DNA of 18,358 bases. Origin: JANNAT01 sp031422555 (lineage in GTDB: Bacteria > Pseudomonadota > Alphaproteobacteria > Rhodobacterales > Rhodobacteraceae). The notes under the pieces are model-generated. The model saw nothing but the letters and a program-made list of their open reading frames with translations. It did no database searches and had not been told where the DNA came from. Below are positions 1-6,870 of this stretch, one piece after another. The stretch is from NCBI GenBank assembly GCA_031422555.1, contig JANPLZ010000122.1, positions 1 to 18,358 on the forward strand. Direction: 5' to 3'. Made by a program: the position numbers and the translations under genes. Within the stretch, counting starts at the first letter, position 1, and each line of letters opens with the position of its first letter.

Positions 1-882
1 GCCGAAACCACGACCCGGCTGTTTGCAGGCGCAAAGGAATGGGAAACCATCAAGGGCTATCAGAATGAGGCCGGAATAGGCGGCTTTATCGATTCGATTG
101 ACTGGGGCTGGTTTTATTTCCTGACGAAGCCGATCTTTACGGTCCTGCATTGGCTGAACGGCCTGATCGGCAACATGGGGCTGGCGATTATTGGCCTGAC
201 GTTTTTCCTGAAACTTCTGGTGCTGCCGCTGGCCTATAAGTCTTATGTGTCAATGGCGCGGATGAAAGAGCTGCAGCCCGAAATTGAAGCGCTGAAACTG
301 CGGTCCGGCGACGATAAGCAAAAGATGCAAAAAGAGATGATGCAGCTTTATAAGGAAAAGAAAGTGAACCCGGCGGCGGGCTGTTTGCCGATCCTGATCC
401 AGATTCCGATCTTTTTCTCGCTGTATAAAGTGATCTTTGTCACCATCGAATTGCGTCAGGCGCCGTTTTTCGGCTGGCTGAACGATTTGTCCGCGCCCGA
501 CAGCTCATCCCTGTTCAACCTTTTTGGCCTGCTGCCTTGGGCAAATCCAACGCCCGGATCCATCCTTGCGTTGATCTTCATCGGCGTTCTGCCGATTTTG
601 CTGGGTATTTCGATGTGGCTGCAACAAAAGCTGAACCCGGCCCCCGCCGATCCTGTGCAGCAGCAGATCTTTGCCTGGATGCCTTGGGTGTTCATGTTCA
701 TGCTGGGCAGTTTTGCCAGCGGTCTTGTTGTATACTGGATCACCAACAACACCATCACCTTCGTGCAGCAATATGTGATCATGCGCAGTCACGGCCACAA
801 GCCAGAGATTTTCAGCAATATCCTGTCCAGCTTTAAGAAAGCCCCGGTGCCGGCGGTGGTGGAAAAGGCCAAGAAAAAATGA
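1..882 (+). CDS. yidC: Membrane protein insertase YidC (5' end missing)
   Basis: YidC inserts and folds inner-membrane proteins, alone or with SecYEG. The frame is open from base 1, so the gene starts outside the window. The 293 visible residues cover the end of the periplasmic domain and the whole conserved membrane core. Recognisable pieces are the IDWGWFYFLTKPIF stretch before the first core membrane helix, the cytoplasmic hairpin with KSYVSMARMKELQPE, the VNPAAGCLPILIQIPIF helix, ELRQAPF, and the last helices around WMPWVFMFMLGSF and SGLVVYWITNN. A lysine encoded at 211-213 sits where E. coli YidC has its functional Arg366 in the hydrophilic groove; a basic residue is kept. The C-terminus is lysine-rich (KKAPVPAVVEKAKKK), as expected for a tail that contacts the ribosome. 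The stop overlaps the next start by 4 bp (ATGA), implying coupled translation. The family call is nearly certain. Confidence 0.97.
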   Translation, partial: AETTTRLFAGAKEWETIKGYQNEAGIGGFIDSIDWGWFYFLTKPIFTVLHWLNGLIGNMGLAIIGLTFFLKLLVLPLAYKSYVSMARMKELQPEIEALKLRSGDDKQKMQKEMMQLYKEKKVNPAAGCLPILIQIPIFFSLYKVIFVTIELRQAPFFGWLNDLSAPDSSSLFNLFGLLPWANPTPGSILALIFIGVLPILLGISMWLQQKLNPAPADPVQQQIFAWMPWVFMFMLGSFASGLVVYWITNNTITFVQQYVIMRSHGHKPEIFSNILSSFKKAPVPAVVEKAKKK

Positions 883-1625
883 CCGCGCAACTGGCGCATA
901 TTGCCCGCCATCCGATCAAGTCGCATGGGCGCGAAGATTTGGCAGCGGTGCTTTTGTCGGCCGGGCAAGGTCTGCCGTTTGATCGCCATTGGGCAGTTGC
1001 ACATGATGCGGCGCGGCTGGTGCCGGGCTGGAACGAATGCGTGAACTTTGCACGCGGAGCCAAAGCACCCGAATTGATGGCGATTTCGGCGCAGTTGCAC
1101 GCCGATACCACCACGGTGACACTGAGCCATCCAGCCAAGCCGGACCTGACATTTCAGCCCGACACTGTGGCCGATCTGGCACGGTTTTTGGACTGGGTGC
1201 GCCCGCTGAACCCACCCAGCCGCGCGCAACCGGCGCAGATCGTCACGGGCGGGCGGGCAATGACGGATACCGATTTCGCTTCGGTTTCGATCTTTGGGCT
1301 GGCGTCGAACACCGCTCTTTCGACCATTCTGGGGCAAGACGTGTCGCCCCACCGGTGGCGCGGCAACCTGTGGATTGACGGGCTGAACCCTTGGGCAGAG
1401 TTTGAGTGGATCGGTAAAACTTTGCAGGTCGGCACGGCCGTTCTGCAGGTGGCCGAACGCATCACGCGCTGCCGGGCAACTATGGCAAACCCGCAAACCG
1501 GGGTGATTGATGCCGACACGCTGGGCGCGTTGAATACCAACTTTGGCCATCAAGATTTTGGCGTCTATGCCCGCGTGATCCAAGGCGGGCAGATCGCGGT
1601 TGGCGACAAGGTGGTGGTGCAATGA
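879..1625 (+). CDS. MOSC-domain protein (YcbX/mARC-like, putative molybdenum-cofactor binding)
   Basis: This 248-residue protein has an N-terminal beta-barrel region (residues 1-110, with HPIKS at 11-15 and DRHWAV at 35-40, typical of the MOSC_N part). A MOSC domain follows at about 130-248: RGNLWIDGLNPWAEFEW at 161-177, the ERITRC motif with Cys198, and an HQDFGVYARV...GD end. Known MOSC proteins (YcbX, YiiM, mARC, the C-terminus of Mo-cofactor sulfurase) bind molybdopterin or move sulfur, often reducing N-hydroxylated compounds. Cys198 fits the conserved metal- or sulfur-binding cysteine. I see no fused ferredoxin domain, unlike E. coli YcbX, so an electron donor would have to come from elsewhere. 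It overlaps yidC and engB by 4 bp (ATGA) on each side, so it is co-translated with them, though no functional link is obvious. The substrate is unknown. Confidence 0.87.
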   Translation: MTAQLAHIARHPIKSHGREDLAAVLLSAGQGLPFDRHWAVAHDAARLVPGWNECVNFARGAKAPELMAISAQLHADTTTVTLSHPAKPDLTFQPDTVADLARFLDWVRPLNPPSRAQPAQIVTGGRAMTDTDFASVSIFGLASNTALSTILGQDVSPHRWRGNLWIDGLNPWAEFEWIGKTLQVGTAVLQVAERITRCRATMANPQTGVIDADTLGALNTNFGHQDFGVYARVIQGGQIAVGDKVVVQ

Positions 1626-2272
1626 CCCTGCAATTCACGCTGGCCCCCGAGCCGGAATTTGCTGACCGCGAAACCGGGCGCCTGATGTTTGCAGGCCCGG
1701 TTGATTTTGTCAAAGGCGTGGTGGCGATGTCTGGGCTGCCACCGGCGGACCGGCTGGAGGTTTGCTTTGCCGGAAGGTCAAACGTTGGAAAATCTAGCCT
1801 GATCAATGCGTTGACGGGCCGCAAAAGTCTGGCCCGCGCGTCGAACACGCCCGGGCGCACGCAAGAGATCAACTTTTTTGCTTTGGGCGAGACGCGGTAT
1901 CTGGTCGATCTTCCCGGCTATGGCTATGCCGAGGCTCCGATTGCCATCGTGGCAAAATGGCAGGCTTTGTTGAAAAGCTATCTGGCGGGGCGGCAAACCC
2001 TGCGCCGGGCCTTTGTGCTGATCGACGCGCGCCATGGGGTGAAGGCAGTTGATGAAGATATTTTACTTCTTCTTGACCGCTGTGCTGTCACCTATCAGGC
2101 GGTGCTGACCAAGGCCGACAAAATCTCGAACACCGAACGCGAGGCCGTGATTGAACAGGTCAAGACGGCTTTGGCAAAACACCCGGCGGCTTATCCGGAA
2201 TTGGTGGTGACCAGTTCGGAAAAGGGCGATGGCATTGAAACCCTGCGGGCGATTATCGCGACTTTGGTTTGA
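1622..2272 (+). CDS. engB: Ribosome-biogenesis GTP-binding protein EngB (YihA/YsxC)
   Basis: EngB is an essential small GTPase needed for assembly of the large ribosomal subunit. The 216 residues show all G motifs: G1 GRSNVGKS (51-58), G2 around NTPGRTQ (75-81), G3 DLPG (96-99) within LVDLPGYGYA, G4 TKAD (163-166) and G5 SSEKG (198-202). The length is normal for the family, with about 20 extra N-terminal residues as seen in alphaproteobacteria. The start is the ATG in the ATGA overlap with the MOSC gene, so translation is probably coupled to the genes before it. It ends 18 bp before the stop of a convergent dehydrogenase gene. A weak hairpin in that gap may end both transcripts. Confidence 0.96.
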   Translation: MTLQFTLAPEPEFADRETGRLMFAGPVDFVKGVVAMSGLPPADRLEVCFAGRSNVGKSSLINALTGRKSLARASNTPGRTQEINFFALGETRYLVDLPGYGYAEAPIAIVAKWQALLKSYLAGRQTLRRAFVLIDARHGVKAVDEDILLLLDRCAVTYQAVLTKADKISNTEREAVIEQVKTALAKHPAAYPELVVTSSEKGDGIETLRAIIATLV

Positions 2273-2273
2273 C

Positions 2274-2294
2274 CTGAAACGTTTTCGGCTTCAG
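2274..2294. terminator. Possible bidirectional hairpin between engB and the SDR gene
   Basis: The arms CTGAAAC (2274-2280) and GCTTCAG (2288-2294) form a 7-bp stem with one G-U pair and a 7-base loop. The right arm covers the stop codon of the minus-strand gene. There is no clear U-tract on either side, so this is a weak terminator candidate placed where two genes converge. Confidence 0.3.
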
Positions 2295-3022
2295 ACGTGT
2301 TGCGCGCCGTTCACTTCGATTTCGGCACCCGAAATATAGCTGGATTGGTCCGAGCATAAAAACCAGATCACATCCGCCACTTCGCGTGGCTGACCCAACC
2401 GCTGCATCGGCAATTTTTCAACGATCTTATCAGTGCCCGGCGACAAGATGGCGGTTTCCACTTCGCCCGGCGCAATCGCGTTCACCCGCACCCCCAATGG
2501 GCCAAAATCATGCGCCATTTCGCGGGTCAACGCCGCCAACGCCGCCTTTGATGTCGCATAGGCCGCGCCCGCAAATGGATGCACCCGCACCCCCGCAATG
2601 GACGTGACGTTGACGATCGACCCTTTGGTTGCCGCCAGTTCATCTTGCAACCCGCGCGCCAGAATCACCGACGAAAAGAAATTCACATGAAACACCTGCC
2701 CCCACGTGCGCAGATCCGTTTCCAATGTATTCAACCGTTTACCACCGTCGCCCTTGGGGCTGATGCCGGCGTTGTTGACCAAAGCATGCAAGCGGCCATT
2801 CACTTTGGCCTTGATGGTTTCAATCGCTTCGATGGTTTTTTTCGGATCGGCCAGATCAATCTGGATATGATTTTCCTCGCCCCCCGGCCAAGGGCAACGC
2901 GCGTCAAACGGTTGGCGCGAACAGGTCAGCACCCGCCAGCCTTCGGCCGAGAACCGCTTTACCGTCGCATGGCCGATGCCCCGGCTTGCCCCCGTCAGAA
3001 CCACGGTTTTCTGTTCGCTCAT
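2291..3022 (-). CDS. SDR-family NAD(P)-dependent oxidoreductase
   Basis: This is a classical short-chain dehydrogenase/reductase of 243 residues. The Rossmann cofactor motif TGASRGIG is at 10-17, NNAG at 83-86, and the catalytic tetrad is visible as Asn114, Ser141, Tyr155 and Lys159 (YATSK). The C-terminal SGAEIEVNGAQ segment is typical of FabG-like enzymes. Arg14 after the TGAS motif, in the 'TGxSRGIG' form, hints at NADPH preference; this is inference. The substrate cannot be deduced: the family covers sugars, steroids, acyl chains and polyols. It lies opposite to its neighbours, convergent with engB and divergent from argB, so it has its own promoter in the 112-bp gap. The purine-rich AGGTAGGTG just before the ATG can serve as the ribosome binding site. 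It splits what would otherwise be an uninterrupted plus-strand run. Confidence 0.93.
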   Translation of the reverse strand: MSEQKTVVLTGASRGIGHATVKRFSAEGWRVLTCSRQPFDARCPWPGGEENHIQIDLADPKKTIEAIETIKAKVNGRLHALVNNAGISPKGDGGKRLNTLETDLRTWGQVFHVNFFSSVILARGLQDELAATKGSIVNVTSIAGVRVHPFAGAAYATSKAALAALTREMAHDFGPLGVRVNAIAPGEVETAILSPGTDKIVEKLPMQRLGQPREVADVIWFLCSDQSSYISGAEIEVNGAQHV

Positions 3023-3084
3023 CGGGCACCTACCTTCGGGCCAAAGCTGACAGTTCCAGTCAGGAAAGGCAAGCCACGCGCGGC

Positions 3085-3113
3085 TTGGCAGAACGCTGCA
3101 AAGGCGTTAGGAA
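3085..3113 (+). promoter_or_regulatory. Candidate argB promoter
   Basis: TTGGCA (3085-3090) is followed after 17 bases by TAGGAA (3108-3113). The -35 box is good and the -10 box poor. It lies in the divergent gap between the SDR gene and argB, which must hold promoters for both. It was found by eye against the sigma-70 consensus only. Confidence 0.25.
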
Positions 3114-3134
3114 CCGATCATCCCGGAGGCGCAT

Positions 3135-4034
3135 ATGAAAAAGCAGACATTGACCATGACCGATGCCATTTCCACTGCCAAAATGCTGTCCGAAGCCCTG
3201 CCCTATTTGCAACGCTATTCCGGCGCGGTGGTGGTGGTTAAGTTTGGCGGCAACGCGATGGGCGACGACGCGGCAATGGCCGAATTTGCCCGCGACGTGG
3301 TGCTGATGCGGCAAGTTGGGGTCAATCCGGTTGTGGTGCATGGCGGCGGGCCGATGATCAACGATATGCTGGCAAAGCTGGGCATCAAATCGGAATTCGT
3401 GCGTGGCAAGCGGGTGACCGATAAGGCCACGGTCGAAGTGGTCGAAATGATCCTGTCCGGGCTGGTTAATAAACGCATCGTGCAGGCGATCAATGATCAG
3501 GGCGGGCGGGCGGTTGGCATTTCTGGCAAAGACGACGATCTGATGGTTTGCGTCGCCGATGATCCGGAATTGGGCTTTGTCGGCCGTCCAGTTGAGATGA
3601 ATGTGCAGGTGTTGCGCGATTTATATGCGGCGGGGATTATTCCTGTGGTGGCCCCGGTGGCAACCGGTGTGGCAGACAATGAAACCTTCAACGTCAATGG
3701 CGATACGGCGGCGGGGGCGATTGCAGGGGCGCTGCAAGCCGACCGGTTGTTGTTGTTGACCGATGTATCGGGCGTGAAAAACGCCGCTGGTGACGTTTTG
3801 ACCGCGATCACCCCCGAAGAGGCGCGGCAGTTGATTGCCGATGGCGTGATTTCGGGCGGGATGATTCCGAAAACCGAAACCGCACTGATCGCGCTGGATC
3901 AGGGCGTGCGGGCAGTGACCATTCTGGACGGACGTATTCCCAATGCGTGCCTGTTGGAATTGTTCACCGATCACGGTGCGGGCAGCCAGATCCGGTCAAC
4001 CGAGCCGCGGGTCAAACCTCGGGTGCGGCGCTAG
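3135..4034 (+). CDS. argB: Acetylglutamate kinase ArgB
   Basis: ArgB phosphorylates N-acetyl-L-glutamate with ATP, the second step of arginine synthesis, in the cytoplasm. The 299 residues carry the amino-acid-kinase fold: VVVKFGGNAM with Lys36 near the start, VHGGGPMI at 68-75, GKRVTD at 91-96, NVNGDTAAG at 187-195, LTDVSGVK at 208-215 and GGMIPK with Lys246. The roughly 30-residue N-terminal helical stretch ahead of Lys36 resembles that of the hexameric, arginine-inhibited enzymes. Feedback control by arginine is therefore likely but not shown. The ATG is chosen because GGAGG (3125-3129) sits 5 bases upstream. In related bacteria argB commonly lies close to engB; here a reversed SDR gene intervenes. 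The next gene begins 48 bp downstream on the same strand, so read-through into it is plausible. Confidence 0.97.
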   Translation: MKKQTLTMTDAISTAKMLSEALPYLQRYSGAVVVVKFGGNAMGDDAAMAEFARDVVLMRQVGVNPVVVHGGGPMINDMLAKLGIKSEFVRGKRVTDKATVEVVEMILSGLVNKRIVQAINDQGGRAVGISGKDDDLMVCVADDPELGFVGRPVEMNVQVLRDLYAAGIIPVVAPVATGVADNETFNVNGDTAAGAIAGALQADRLLLLTDVSGVKNAAGDVLTAITPEEARQLIADGVISGGMIPKTETALIALDQGVRAVTILDGRIPNACLLELFTDHGAGSQIRSTEPRVKPRVRR

Positions 4035-4082
4035 ATTTCACCGCGCCAGCGCCCTATGTTCTAGGCATCAAAGGGGGCGCAT

Positions 4083-4874
4083 GTGCCAAACGAAGTGATC
4101 TTGCGGCTGTCGGTGTTTCTGGCGCTGTTTGCTGTGTTTGCGGCGATAGAGGCTTTGGCCCCGCGCCGTGCGCGTGTAACGCCGTTGGCGGGGCGTTGGT
4201 TTACCAATCTGTCGATCACGGTGCTGAATACGCTGGCGTTGCGGGCGCTGGCGCTGGCGCTGCCGTTTCTGGCGGTGGGGGCTGCGGTGGATGCGTGGTC
4301 GATGGGGTGGGGGCTGTTCAATACCTTGCGCTGGCCGCTTTGGGTTGAAAGCGTGATTGCCATTCTGATGCTGGATTTTGCCATTTGGGCGCAGCATTGG
4401 ATCACCCATAAAGTGCCGCTGTTCTGGCGGTTTCACCGCATGCACCATGCCGACCGCGATATGGATGTCACCACCGCGCTGCGGTTTCATCCGGTTGAGA
4501 TTTTGGCGTCTATGGTGTTGAAAATCGGACTGGTTTATCTGATCGGGCCCTTGGCTTTGGCTGTCGTTGTGTTCGAGATTTTGCTGAACGCCACGGCGAT
4601 GTTCAACCACGCCAATATCGCGCTGCCGGTCTGGCTGGACCGGGTGATGCGGCTGGTGCTGGTGACGCCGGATATGCACCGGGTGCATCATTCTACCGAC
4701 CGCGCCGAGCACAACCGCAATTTCGGCTTTGCCCTGTCGATCTGGGACCGCCTTTTTGGCACCTATCTGGGTCAGCCTGCCGGTGGACATGCGGTAATGC
4801 GCGTAGGGCTGGAATGGCAAGATGAGAGACCTGCCAAACTGGGGTGGAGCCTGTTGTTGCCGTTTCGCAAATGA
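4083..4874 (+). CDS. Sterol desaturase / fatty-acid hydroxylase superfamily membrane protein
   Basis: This is an integral membrane di-iron oxygenase of 263 residues. The histidine clusters are HWITH (105-109), HRMHH (118-122) and HRVHH (199-203), with further histidines at 136 and 176, matching the HxxxH, HxxHH, HxxHH plan of the superfamily. Hydrophobic helices occur at about 5-25, 43-70, 85-103 and 143-170. Bacterial members hydroxylate or desaturate lipids, ornithine lipids, carotenoids or hopanoids; the substrate here cannot be assigned. The start is GTG at 4083, with AAGGGGG (4071-4077) 5 bases before it. The nearby ATG at 4081 is in another frame. Its stop overlaps the next start by 4 bp (ATGA), and that next protein carries iron-sulfur motifs, so an electron-transfer partnership is possible. 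That is inference from position only. Confidence 0.9.
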   Translation: MPNEVILRLSVFLALFAVFAAIEALAPRRARVTPLAGRWFTNLSITVLNTLALRALALALPFLAVGAAVDAWSMGWGLFNTLRWPLWVESVIAILMLDFAIWAQHWITHKVPLFWRFHRMHHADRDMDVTTALRFHPVEILASMVLKIGLVYLIGPLALAVVVFEILLNATAMFNHANIALPVWLDRVMRLVLVTPDMHRVHHSTDRAEHNRNFGFALSIWDRLFGTYLGQPAGGHAVMRVGLEWQDERPAKLGWSLLLPFRK

Positions 4875-5515
4875 CGCTGGCGCAGATAGAGGCGCTGGCG
4901 GCGGCGCAGCATCTGGCAGTCTTGGGTGGGTTTCACTGTCAGGACGACAAAACTTTGCCACGCGGCACCCGCAGCGTTTTGCTGTTGGGGCCGCACGAGC
5001 CGGGATTTTGGGCGCATATCCGCAGCCAAACCGAATGGGATGGCGCGCCCGATCCGATGGACCGCTGGTCGCGCCGGGTGATCGGGCGGATGGCCTGTGA
5101 TCTGGGGGCCAAGGCGTTGTTTCCCTTTGGTGGCCCGCCATACCAACCGTTTTACACGATGGCCCTGCGCACCGGGCGGGTGTGGGACAGCCCGGTGCGG
5201 CTGTTGGTGCATGCCGAGCAGGGATTGATGGTCAGCTTTCGCGGCGCCTTGGCTTTGCGCGACAAGATTGACCTGCCGCCACCGGTGCCGCGCCCTTGCG
5301 ATGCCTGCCCACAGCCTTGCCTGACCGCCTGTCCGGTGGCGGCGCTGGGGGCAAGCGGCTATGACCTGCCCGCCTGTCACCGCTTTCTGGATACCGCCGC
5401 CGGGGGTGATTGCATGAATTGCGGTTGTGCGGTGCGCCGGGCTTGCCCGCTGTCTGAAAGCTATGCAAGACTGCCACAGCAATCCGCCTATCACATGGGG
5501 AAATTCCACACATGA
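4871..5515 (+). CDS. Ferredoxin-like protein with two cysteine-rich iron-sulfur motifs
   Basis: This 214-residue cytoplasmic protein has a C-terminal iron-sulfur region. The first motif has Cys143, 146, 150 and 154 in the CxxCxxxCxxxCP pattern of a 4Fe-4S cluster. A second group has Cys169, 181, 184, 186 and 192 (CMNCGCAVRRACP). The tail QQSAYHMGKFH looks conserved. The layout faintly recalls the ferredoxin part of epoxyqueuosine reductase QueG, but the N-terminal part is much shorter and I see no cobalamin-binding features, so I do not call it QueG. The start is taken at ATG 4871 because it forms an ATGA overlap with the hydroxylase gene. A GTG 27 bases earlier in the same frame is possible but less likely. 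It also overlaps the next gene by 4 bp. The function is unknown; electron transfer to the neighbouring hydroxylase is one possibility. Confidence 0.82.
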   Translation: MTLAQIEALAAAQHLAVLGGFHCQDDKTLPRGTRSVLLLGPHEPGFWAHIRSQTEWDGAPDPMDRWSRRVIGRMACDLGAKALFPFGGPPYQPFYTMALRTGRVWDSPVRLLVHAEQGLMVSFRGALALRDKIDLPPPVPRPCDACPQPCLTACPVAALGASGYDLPACHRFLDTAAGGDCMNCGCAVRRACPLSESYARLPQQSAYHMGKFHT

Positions 5516-6015
5516 AGCGCCTGATCCTGACGCGCCACGCGAAATCTGCCTGGGACGATCCCCTGACCCCAGACCATGACCGCCCGTTGAATGACCGCGG
5601 CAAGGCCGCCGCCGCCGATCTGGGGCAATGGCTGGCGTCGCGCGGCTATGTGCCCGGTGAAGTGCTGTGTTCAGACGCGGTGCGCACCCGCAAAACCTGG
5701 TCTGGTATCGCCCCTGCACTGCCCGGCAGCCCAGGTTTGGAACTGAAACCTGCGCTGTATCATGCGGGGCCCGAGGTGATGCTGGCGGTGCTGCGGCACG
5801 CCACGTCTGACACGGTGATGATCATCGGCCATAATCCCGGCATCAGCGAATTTGCGGGCCGTCTGGTGGCGCATCCGCCACAAAACGCCGACTTTGCGCG
5901 CTATCCGACAGGGGCGACACTGGTGGTGGATTTCAATATCAACAGCTGGACCGAAGCCGGGTTCGGCGGCGGGGCAACGGTTGATTTCATCGTGCCGCGC
6001 GAGATCGCGGCCTAG
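5512..6015 (+). CDS. SixA-like histidine phosphatase family protein
   Basis: This is a small branch-2 histidine phosphatase of 167 residues. TRHAKS at 7-12 supplies the catalytic Arg8-His9 pair. LNDRG (26-30), SDAVRTRKTW (54-63) with Arg58, and IGHNPG (105-110) with the second catalytic His107 complete the active site. The size and the RHAKS form match SixA of E. coli, which removes phosphate from histidines of phosphotransfer proteins (ArcB, and the nitrogen-PTS protein NPr). The target here is not known. The ATG lies in an ATGA overlap with the iron-sulfur gene, so the three genes from 4083 onward are translated together. A strong hairpin lies 16 bp after the stop. Confidence 0.9.
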   Translation: MKRLILTRHAKSAWDDPLTPDHDRPLNDRGKAAAADLGQWLASRGYVPGEVLCSDAVRTRKTWSGIAPALPGSPGLELKPALYHAGPEVMLAVLRHATSDTVMIIGHNPGISEFAGRLVAHPPQNADFARYPTGATLVVDFNINSWTEAGFGGGATVDFIVPREIAA

Positions 6016-6031
6016 CGGCCAACGGAAATGG

Positions 6032-6058
6032 CGGCGCGTTTGGTTTGCAAACGCGCCG
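6032..6058. terminator. Strong hairpin between sixA-like gene and aapP (convergent terminator)
   Basis: The arms CGGCGCGTTTG (6032-6042) and CAAACGCGCCG (6048-6058) pair perfectly over 11 bp around a 5-base loop. It fills the short gap between two convergent genes. Read on the minus strand it is followed by CATTTCC, and on the plus strand by TCTGGCT, so U-tracts are weak. Position and stability still favour a bidirectional terminator. Confidence 0.72.
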
Positions 6059-6072
6059 TCTGGCTACAAGGG

Positions 6073-6858
6073 TTAATGCCCCAAAATCTGTGACAAAAAC
6101 AGCTTTGTGCGATCCGATTGCGGGTTGTTGAAAAACTCGCGCGGTTCGTTCTGCTCGACAATCTGGCCTTGATCCATAAAGATCACCCGGTTGGCCACGG
6201 CTTGGGCAAAGCCCATCTCGTGGGTGACACAGATCATCGTCATGCCGTCTTCGGCCAGTGAAATCATCGTATCCAGCACTTCTTTGATCATCTCAGGATC
6301 CAGCGCCGAGGTGGGTTCGTCAAACAGCATGATGCGCGGCTTCATGCACAGCGACCGTGCAATCGCCACCCGCTGTTGTTGGCCGCCCGAAAGTTGCCCC
6401 GGATATTTATGCGCCTGTTCCGGGATTTTTACCTTTTGCAGGAAATACATCGCGGTTTCTTCGGCCTCTTTCTTGGGCACCTTGCGCACCCAGATCGGGG
6501 CCAGCGTCAGGTTTTCCAAAATCGTCAAATGCGGGAACAGGTTGAAGTGCTGAAACACCATGCCAACTTCGGAGCGCACTTTGTCGATGTTTTTCAAATC
6601 CGACGTCAATTCGGTGCCGTCAACGATGATCTGACCCTGCTGGTGTTCCTCCAGCCGGTTGATACAGCGGATCAGCGTTGATTTGCCCGACCCGGATGGG
6701 CCGCACACCACAATCCGTTCGCCTTTGTTCACCGTGATGTTGATGTCGCGCAACACATGGAAGGTGCCATACCATTTGTTCATGTCGGTGATCTGGATGG
6801 CCACCTCGTCCGAGACGGTCATTTTGCTGCGGTTAACTGCTGTTGCTGCTTCGGCCAT
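6073..6858 (-). CDS. aapP: General L-amino acid ABC transporter, ATP-binding protein AapP
   Basis: This is the ATPase subunit that drives amino-acid uptake with AapQ and AapM at the inner membrane. The 261 residues include Walker A GPSGSGKS (53-60), the Q-loop Gln103 in VFQHFNLFPH, the signature LSGGQQQR (156-163), Walker B IMLFDEP (176-182, Asp180 and Glu181) and the switch histidine His213. The sequence matches the polar amino-acid (PAAT/HisP-GlnQ) group. The start at 6858 is supported by AGGAG 9 bases upstream and a 12-bp gap to aapM. A Met at residue 13 is an alternative start. It is the last gene of the aapJQMP operon and converges with the sixA-like gene. Confidence 0.96.
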   Translation of the reverse strand: MAEAATAVNRSKMTVSDEVAIQITDMNKWYGTFHVLRDINITVNKGERIVVCGPSGSGKSTLIRCINRLEEHQQGQIIVDGTELTSDLKNIDKVRSEVGMVFQHFNLFPHLTILENLTLAPIWVRKVPKKEAEETAMYFLQKVKIPEQAHKYPGQLSGGQQQRVAIARSLCMKPRIMLFDEPTSALDPEMIKEVLDTMISLAEDGMTMICVTHEMGFAQAVANRVIFMDQGQIVEQNEPREFFNNPQSDRTKLFLSQILGH

Positions 6859-6870
6859 TGGCGCGCGCTC

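Noticed and set aside
789..1622. Minus-strand open frame (277 codons) opposite the MOSC gene
   Set aside because: It is antisense to a motif-bearing gene with ATGA coupling, and has low-complexity composition without recognisable motifs.
4844..4870. Upstream GTG start for the iron-sulfur protein
   Set aside because: ATG 4871 makes the same 4-bp overlap seen for the other genes nearby. The GTG would add nine residues with no support.
4068..5141. Long minus-strand open frame (357 codons) opposite the hydroxylase and iron-sulfur genes
   Set aside because: Its translation is rich in Arg, Pro, His and Gln, has no family motif, and lies antisense to two genes with clear motifs. It is a high-GC shadow frame.
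5512..6858. Functional link between the SixA-like phosphatase and the amino-acid transporter
   Set aside because: The genes converge and are separated by a strong hairpin. Adjacency alone does not support a shared role.
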